Part shown: piece by piece, positions 58,965 through 64,000 of the stretch
Layout: each line of letters begins with the position of its first letter
Numbering within the stretch: position 1 is the first letter of the stretch
NCBI RefSeq assembly: GCF_021513175.1
Contig: NZ_CP090953.1
Span: 1,669,001-1,733,000, forward strand
Origin: Sphingomonas sp. S2-65
Lineage (GTDB): Bacteria > Pseudomonadota > Alphaproteobacteria > Sphingomonadales > Sphingomonadaceae
Length of the DNA stretch: 64,000 nucleotides
Direction: 5' to 3'
Position numbers and translations under genes: made by a program
Notes under the pieces: model-generated
The model's input: only the letters and a program-made list of their open reading frames with translations
What the model was told of the DNA's origin: nothing
Database searches by the model: none

Positions 58965-59663
58965 ATGATCGAACTTCGGCCCTTCGCAACCCTTGGCGGC
59001 GACAATCATGGCTGGCTCGATGCCAAGCATCATTTCTCGTTCGCCAACTATCATGACCCGAAGCGCATGCACTGGGGCAATCTGCGCGTGTGGAACGACG
59101 ACACGATCCAGCCGCAGACCGGCTTTCCGGCGCACCCGCACCGCGACATGGAGATCATCACCTATGTCCGTTCCGGCGCGATCACCCATCAGGACAATCT
59201 GGGCAACAAGGGCCGCACCCCGGCCGGCGACGTCCAGGTGATGAGCGCCGGCACCGGGATCACCCACTCGGAATTCAACCTGGAGGACGAGGTCACGCAG
59301 ATCTTCCAGATCTGGCTGCTGCCGACCCGCAGCGGCGAGAAGCCTGGCTGGGGCGCCAAGCCCTTCCCCAAGGGCGATCGTGCCGGGCAGTTCGTGGTGC
59401 TCGCCAGCGGATATGACAACGACAACGACGCATTGCCGATCCGCACCGATGCACGGGTGGTCGCCGCGACGCTGAAGGCCGGCGAGACCGCCGAATATCC
59501 GCTCGGCAGCGACCGCAAGGCGTATCTGGTGCCCGCGACCGGCAAGATCGAAATCGACGGCGTGACCGTGAATGCCCGGGACGGTGCCGCGATCAGCGAT
59601 GTCGCGGTGCTGACGGTCACTGCGCTCGAGGACAGCGAGATCGTCCTGGTCGACGCCGCCTGA
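58965..59663 (+). CDS. Pirin family protein
   Basis: A 232-residue bicupin of the pirin family. The metal-binding cupin motif is visible as GFPAHPHRDMEIITYVRSGA near residue 53 and QVMSAGTGITHSEFN near 92. Bacterial pirins include quercetinases and regulators of central metabolism; which applies is unknown. GGGAG is placed seven bases before the ATG at 58965. It is followed after 63 bases by the DoxX gene and faces a LysR gene, an arrangement frequent in this group. Confidence 0.93.
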   Translation: MIELRPFATLGGDNHGWLDAKHHFSFANYHDPKRMHWGNLRVWNDDTIQPQTGFPAHPHRDMEIITYVRSGAITHQDNLGNKGRTPAGDVQVMSAGTGITHSEFNLEDEVTQIFQIWLLPTRSGEKPGWGAKPFPKGDRAGQFVVLASGYDNDNDALPIRTDARVVAATLKAGETAEYPLGSDRKAYLVPATGKIEIDGVTVNARDGAAISDVAVLTVTALEDSEIVLVDAA

Positions 59664-59726
59664 CCTACCCTGCCGCCGCGCCAGACCGACGCGGCGGCAC
59701 CCCCCTTCCTTTCGAGGAGAATGCTC

Positions 59727-60140
59727 ATGCCTACCACGACCCACGTCCATGCCGCCGACGGCCAGGCCGCTTCGTATCTTCCGCTGATCGGCCGGATCGG
59801 CATCGCCGCGATCTTCCTGCTCAGCGGCTTCGCCAAACTGACCGCGCCCGCCGCAACCATCGGCTATATTTCCTCGGCCGGCTTGCCGTTGCCCCAGGTG
59901 GCGCTGGGACTGGCCATTCTGGTGGAGCTCGGCGGCGGGCTGCTGCTGGTGCTCGGCTATCGCACCCGGCTGGTGGCGGCAGTGCTGGCGGCGTTTTCGA
60001 TCGTCACGGCGATCGCCTTCCACGCCGCGCTGAGCGACCAGAACCAGTTCATCCACTTCTTCAAGAACGTGGCGATCGCGGGCGGCCTGCTTCAGGTGGT
60101 TGCCTTTGGCCCCGGGCGGCTCAGCATCGACAAGCGCTAA
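59727..60140 (+). CDS. DoxX family membrane protein
   Basis: A 137-residue four-helix membrane protein of the DoxX family (GRIGIAAIFLLSGFAKLTAP near residue 25, AILVELGGGLLLVLGYRTRL near 65). These proteins are linked to redox or thiol stress in some bacteria. The second ATG (59727) is preferred, as GAGGAG is then seven bases away; for the ATG at 59721 it would be one base away. Likely cotranscribed with pirin. Confidence 0.9.
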   Translation: MPTTTHVHAADGQAASYLPLIGRIGIAAIFLLSGFAKLTAPAATIGYISSAGLPLPQVALGLAILVELGGGLLLVLGYRTRLVAAVLAAFSIVTAIAFHAALSDQNQFIHFFKNVAIAGGLLQVVAFGPGRLSIDKR

Positions 60141-60152
60141 GCCTGCCGCAGC

Positions 60153-60186
60153 GGCCGCAGTCCACCAACATAGGTGGATTGCGGTC
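60153..60186 (+). terminator. Long hairpin after doxX, possible terminator
   Basis: A 14-bp stem (GGCCGCAGTCCACC at 60153-60166 with GGTGGATTGCGGTC at 60173-60186, two G-T pairs) and the loop AACATA, 12 bases after the doxX stop. There is no T-run, so termination is plausible but not certain. The remaining bases to 60379 hold the promoter region of the next operon and nothing else recognised. Confidence 0.6.
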
Positions 60187-60379
60187 CGCCGCGTGTCTGC
60201 TCTATCTTCGCAGTGATACCTACAAAATGCCGGCGCGGCGTGTGCGTCGCCGGCCGACTTTCGTACCGTGCCTTATTTCTGGCCATCCCGGACGTCAGAG
60301 AGGATAGCGAAGGGATCGGGTGGCGCACCACCCGATCCGTACCGGGCCGCCCCGCGGCCTTTGGTGGAGCGACGACGTA

Positions 60380-61417
60380 ATGGTTCAGCCGCAAACGGCT
60401 TTGTTGAATTTGGGTGACGCCGAAAGCCGCCCGCAAGCGGCGCCCAGGCCGATCAAGCTGATCATCCAGATCCCCTGCTTCAACGAAGCCGAGCATCTGG
60501 GGCCGACCCTGGCCGACCTGCCGCGCTCGATCCCGGGCGTGGACATCATCGAGACGCTGGTGATCAGCGACGGCAGCCGCGACGCCACGGTGGCGGTCGC
60601 CAAGGCGTGCGGCGTCGACCATATCGTCGACCTGCCGATCAACAAGGGACTGGCCACCGCCTTCATGGCCGGGCTCGACCGGGCGTTGCGCGAAGGTGCC
60701 GACATCATCGTCAACACCGACGCCGACAATCAGTATCGGGCCGCCGACATCGGCAAGCTGGTGCGCCCAATCCTGGACCGCGAGGCCGAGTTCGTGGTGG
60801 GCGATCGTCCCATTCCCGACATCGAGCACTTCTCGAGGCAGAAGCGCGCGCTCCAGCATCTGGGAAGCTGGGTGGTACGACTGGCGTCGGGCACCAAGGT
60901 GGGCGACGCGCCAAGCGGCTTCCGCGCATTGTCGCGCGAGGCGGCGCTGCGGATCAACACCTTCGACAGCTATACCTATACGCTGGAAACGATCGTCCAT
61001 GCCGGGCTGTCCGACGTGCGCATCGTATCGGTACCGATCGGCGTCAATGGCGAGACGCGGCCGTCGCGGCTAGTGCGCTCCATTCCCGACTATGTGATGC
61101 GCTCGGCGAAGTCGATCCTGCGTACCACCCTGGTCTATCAGCCGGCACGGACCTTTGTGGCGATGAGCCTTCCGCTCGCCATCGTCGGCGGCATCCTGGC
61201 GCTGCGCTGGCTGTGGCTGTATCTCGGCGGAAGCCCGCGCGCGCATGTGCCGAGCCTGCTCGCCTCCGCGGGGCTGCTGCTGAGCGCGGTGTTCCTGCTG
61301 ATCGCCGCGGTGCTCGGCAAGCTGCTGTCGATCAATCGGCGGCTGTTGCAGGACATCCAGTACCGGCTGCGCAAGTTCGACGCGCAGTTGCGCCAGACGG
61401 ACGACGAGAGCCGCTGA
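60380..61417 (+). CDS. GT2 glycosyltransferase with C-terminal membrane helices (polyprenyl-phosphate type)
   Basis: A 345-residue dolichol-phosphate-mannosyltransferase-like enzyme. The nucleotide-sugar site shows as IIQIPCFNEAEHLGPTL near residue 30, and the metal-binding DxD as NTDADNQYRAADIG near 115. A GDAPSGFRALSREAAL segment near 178 is typical of this class. Two helices follow (about 262-288 and 298-322). Such enzymes load a sugar on a polyprenyl carrier for later flipping and transfer. ATG at 60380 has GGAG 11 bases upstream; a GTG 60 bases earlier is possible. Its stop overlaps the next ATG by one base. Confidence 0.88.
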   Translation: MVQPQTALLNLGDAESRPQAAPRPIKLIIQIPCFNEAEHLGPTLADLPRSIPGVDIIETLVISDGSRDATVAVAKACGVDHIVDLPINKGLATAFMAGLDRALREGADIIVNTDADNQYRAADIGKLVRPILDREAEFVVGDRPIPDIEHFSRQKRALQHLGSWVVRLASGTKVGDAPSGFRALSREAALRINTFDSYTYTLETIVHAGLSDVRIVSVPIGVNGETRPSRLVRSIPDYVMRSAKSILRTTLVYQPARTFVAMSLPLAIVGGILALRWLWLYLGGSPRAHVPSLLASAGLLLSAVFLLIAAVLGKLLSINRRLLQDIQYRLRKFDAQLRQTDDESR

Positions 61418-63030
61418 TGCCGGACAGTCTTACGGGCCGCGACCGGCTCGCCCAGGCCGCGCTGGCGAGCCTGCCCCAGATCCTGATGCAGCAGGATCGC
61501 AACCCCGTCAGCGCGACCTATGGGTGCTTCGACCGGGCCTATTGGCATTACCGCATCCTCGATTTCCCGTGCGGGATGAGCCAGGAATTCGTGCTGCCGC
61601 TCGCGCTCGCCTGGGCGCTGCCGATGCCGGGCAATCGCTGGCATGGCGAGCCGGCGATGCGCGACTGGGTGGAGGCGGGAATCCGCTATGCCGCGCGCTC
61701 GGCGCATGCCGACGGGTCGTGCGACGATTATTACCCGCATGAGCGCGCGGCGGGCGCGGCGGCGTTCTCGCTGTTCGCCTGCCTGGAGGCCGCGAAGATC
61801 GTCGGGCTGGAAGGCGATGCCGAGATCGAGGCGTTCTTCGCCAAGCGGGCCGAGTGGCTGGCGCATCATCAGGAGAGCGGACGGCTTTCCAATCACGAGG
61901 CGCTGATCATCGCCTGCTTGGCGCGGATGAGCCAGCGTGACGCGGCGCGCTGGAACGAGGCGCTGGCGCAGCGGGTGGCGCGGATCGCGTCGTGGCAGTC
62001 GGCAGAAGGCTGGTTCGACGAATATGGCGGCGCCGACCCGGGATATCTGACGCTGACGATCGGCATGCTCGCCGACGCGGACGCGATCCGGCCTGACCTG
62101 AACCTGCAACCCATGATCGACCGCGCGGTCGCCTTTCTCGCCACGGTGATCCACCCCGACGGGACGCTGGGCGGGGAGTATACCAGCCGCGCGACGGTGA
62201 ACTTCTTCCCCCATGGCCTGGAGAGGATCGGCGCGCGCAACCGGCAGGCGCTTGCCATTGCCGAGCGTGGCTATCGGCGGTTCGAAGCCGATGTCGGCCC
62301 CAGCCATGCCGACGACCGGATCGTCGGGCATCACGCCTGGAGCCGGATGCTGGCGTGGCGCGACTGGCAGGCGGAGCGCCCTGCCCCGCTGGCACTCGCC
62401 GACGGGCTGACCGATCACGAAGGCGCGCAGATCCGAGTGCAGGCCAAGGGCACATTGCGGCTCTTCGTCGGCTGGGGACGCGGGGCGGCGTTCCGGCTGT
62501 TCGACGGCGAGCGGCTGTTGCGCGCCGATACCGGGCCGACGCTGGCGCTGGTCGATGGCAAGGTGGCGGTGTCGCACCTGCCCGGCATGCGCGTGGTCGA
62601 GCGTACGGCAGACGCGATAGAAGTCGAGGGTCCGATGGCCTATGCCAAGACCGCGCGGCTGACGCCGGCAAAGTCGATCGTGCTGCGGCTGATGATGCTC
62701 AGCATCGGGCGCTGGTTTCCCGACCTGGTGCGTCGCATGCTGCAGGCGATCCTGGTGACGGGGCGCAAGGATGCTCCGTTCCATGCCAGCCGCCGCATCG
62801 TCTGGGAGAGTGGCGCCCTGGTCGTCACCGACCGGATCACGCCACGGTCCGGCTGGGCCAACGTCCGCCGCGCGGGGATCGGCGGCTTTCAGGTTTCTAT
62901 CACCACGATCATGGCGCGGGTGTGGGAGCCGGCACAGTTGCAGCCCTTCGACGACGTGACCGCGCAGGTGCGGGCGCTGTCGGGCGCCGCGCCGCTTACC
63001 ATCACCCGCCGCTACGAGCCCGGCGCGTGA
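61417..63030 (+). CDS. Unknown protein, alpha/alpha-barrel (heparinase-like) architecture
   Basis: A 537-residue protein I cannot assign with certainty. Residues about 75-330 look like an alpha/alpha toroid of the kind in heparinases and other polysaccharide lyases (SAHADGSCDDYYPHERAAGA, then EGWFDEYGGADPGYLTLTIG and HPDGTLGGEYTSRATVNFFP). The remainder, about 340-535, is beta-rich, like the sandwich that follows in such enzymes. No signal peptide is seen. It overlaps the glycosyltransferase by TGATG and the flippase-like gene by GTGA, so all are made together. It may act on, or be built around, the glycan made by this operon; that is inference. Confidence 0.7.
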   Translation: MPDSLTGRDRLAQAALASLPQILMQQDRNPVSATYGCFDRAYWHYRILDFPCGMSQEFVLPLALAWALPMPGNRWHGEPAMRDWVEAGIRYAARSAHADGSCDDYYPHERAAGAAAFSLFACLEAAKIVGLEGDAEIEAFFAKRAEWLAHHQESGRLSNHEALIIACLARMSQRDAARWNEALAQRVARIASWQSAEGWFDEYGGADPGYLTLTIGMLADADAIRPDLNLQPMIDRAVAFLATVIHPDGTLGGEYTSRATVNFFPHGLERIGARNRQALAIAERGYRRFEADVGPSHADDRIVGHHAWSRMLAWRDWQAERPAPLALADGLTDHEGAQIRVQAKGTLRLFVGWGRGAAFRLFDGERLLRADTGPTLALVDGKVAVSHLPGMRVVERTADAIEVEGPMAYAKTARLTPAKSIVLRLMMLSIGRWFPDLVRRMLQAILVTGRKDAPFHASRRIVWESGALVVTDRITPRSGWANVRRAGIGGFQVSITTIMARVWEPAQLQPFDDVTAQVRALSGAAPLTITRRYEPGA

Positions 63031-63962
63031 AGAAGCGCCTGATTGGAATCGTCGTCAGCCTGGGGCTGATCGCGGTCCTGTGGTCGACCGTCGACTTCAA
63101 GGCGATCGTCGATGCCGCACACCGCGCCGACCCGACCTGGTTCTGGGCGGCGATCGCGATGGTCGTGCCGCTGACGCTCGGCACGTCCGAGCGGTTCCGA
63201 GTGCTGGCCGATGGCAGTATCGGCCTGGGCACCTCTATCCGGCTGATCCTCTCGGCCTCGACCCTCAACCTGGTGCTGCCTTCCAAGATGGGCGACATCG
63301 CCAAGGCTTGGGTGCTGCGCCAGCGCGACGGCATGGGCGATGCGCGGGCGCTGAGCCTGGTCGTGTTCGAGAAGATGCTCGACATGATGAGCTTGCTGGC
63401 GATGGGAACGGTGGCGCTGCTGGTCGCGGGGCTACACTTTCCCGGCGCCGGGCTGGCGCTGCTGGTAGTGGCGGGCGGTGCGGCGGCATTGTTCTGCGTC
63501 ATGATCCCGGGGCTGATGGAGCGCCTTCCGCTGCGCCGGTTGCTCGGTGACCGACAGCTTCCCGCCAAGGTGGCGGCCGTGAGCGGCGCCTGGAACGAAC
63601 TTACCCGCGGCTTCTGGGCCGACCGGGGCAAAGCGTTCGCGATCCTGGCAGGATCGCTGCTGATCTGGGTAGGGCATCTGTTCCAGATCTGGCTGTTTGC
63701 GCGCGCGATCGCGCCGACGATCCCGTTCGCCGAGACCGCAACCTTCGGGACGCTGGCGATCCTTGCGGGCCTTTTGCCGTTCACCTTTGCCGGGGTCGGT
63801 ACGCGCGATGCCGCGCTGGTGCTGCTGTTCGCGCCGTGGCTGAACGGAGGCGAGGCGGCATTGCTCGGCCTGTTCGCGACCCTGCGCTACGTTCTGCCCG
63901 CTATCGCCGGGCTGCCCTTCGTCGGCGACTACTGGAAGGGGCGGGCCGCGCCCGCGCAATGA
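63027..63962 (+). CDS. Lysylphosphatidylglycerol-synthase-TM/UPF0104 flippase-like membrane protein
   Basis: A 311-residue membrane protein of the LPG synthase transmembrane (UPF0104/AglD-like) family. About eight helices are visible, with STLNLVLPSKMGDIAKAWVL near residue 78 and LPFTFAGVGTRDAALVLLFA near 250, both typical. Members often pair with GT2 enzymes in glycolipid or lipid-linked sugar pathways, possibly moving the lipid across the membrane. The start is a GTG overlapping the previous stop by four bases, and its stop overlaps the next start by four bases (ATGA). Confidence 0.88.
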   Translation: MKKRLIGIVVSLGLIAVLWSTVDFKAIVDAAHRADPTWFWAAIAMVVPLTLGTSERFRVLADGSIGLGTSIRLILSASTLNLVLPSKMGDIAKAWVLRQRDGMGDARALSLVVFEKMLDMMSLLAMGTVALLVAGLHFPGAGLALLVVAGGAAALFCVMIPGLMERLPLRRLLGDRQLPAKVAAVSGAWNELTRGFWADRGKAFAILAGSLLIWVGHLFQIWLFARAIAPTIPFAETATFGTLAILAGLLPFTFAGVGTRDAALVLLFAPWLNGGEAALLGLFATLRYVLPAIAGLPFVGDYWKGRAAPAQ

Positions 63963-64000
63963 GGCTTCCGGTACCTGCACAGGACGATGTCGCGGGCTGG
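63959..64000 (+). CDS. Start of a further operon gene, cut by the window end
   Basis: An ATG overlapping the previous stop by four bases opens a frame MRLPVPAQDDVAGW that is still open at the window end. The overlap pattern matches the three preceding genes, so a fourth gene of the glycan operon is likely. Too little is visible for a function. Confidence 0.55.
   Translation, partial: MRLPVPAQDDVAGW

Overview
The window looks like a chromosomal segment of a sphingomonad (Alphaproteobacteria, Sphingomonas or a close relative). It has very high GC, short GGAG/GAGG ribosome sites, many GTG starts, 1- to 4-base gene overlaps and TonB-dependent receptors beside carbohydrate enzymes. Its intergenic gaps are packed with small palindromic repeats. 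This placement is inference from gene content; no rRNA or tRNA gene was seen.

Layout. 1-436: repeats only. 450-2458: three-gene yjfL-yjfM-yjfC type cluster. 2643-6248: MFS carrier, periplasmic Cu/Zn superoxide dismutase, an HTH protein with a Cys/His cluster, and an HdeD-like membrane protein. 6331-9362: accessory patch with a DUF559 (Vsr-like) nuclease gene embedded in repeats, then a lower-GC pair encoding a MNT-type nucleotidyltransferase and a pentapeptide-repeat protein with a K+-channel-like pore. 9363-17194: aconitase, a GNAT-nitrilase fusion, an FKBP isomerase, an amino acid permease and MTA phosphorylase.

17270-43459 is a pectin utilisation locus, all on the minus strand. It holds two TonB-dependent receptors, PL1 and PL10 pectate lyases, two GH28 polygalacturonases (one frameshifted), esterases, a Gfo/Idh/MocA protein, an ExuT-like uronate carrier, and the cytoplasmic enzymes UxaC, UxaA, KduI, KduD and KdgK, with a LacI-type regulator. 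Oligogalacturonides would be cut outside, imported by the receptors, trimmed in the periplasm and turned into 2-keto-3-deoxygluconate and its phosphate. The same 10-mer, TGACACCGGT, lies just upstream of four separate transcription units of the locus and is probably the regulator's operator. UxaB and KDPG aldolase are not in the window.

43777-50732: glutaminyl cyclase, DUF4173 membrane protein, a two-component system, a 272-bp tandem array built partly from the histidine kinase gene, an LprI-like protein and an alpha/beta hydrolase. 50908-57857: a TolB-propeller amidohydrolase and two DUF885 hydrolases, probably exported peptide-processing enzymes. 57946-60140: LysR regulator divergent from pirin and DoxX. 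60380-64000: an overlapping operon of a polyprenyl-phosphate-type GT2 glycosyltransferase, an unrecognised helical protein and a flippase-like membrane protein, continuing past the window end.

The most notable things are the repeat-derived in-frame insertion in uxaA, the channel/nucleotidyltransferase pair, the repeat-embedded nuclease, the 272-bp array and the shared operator.
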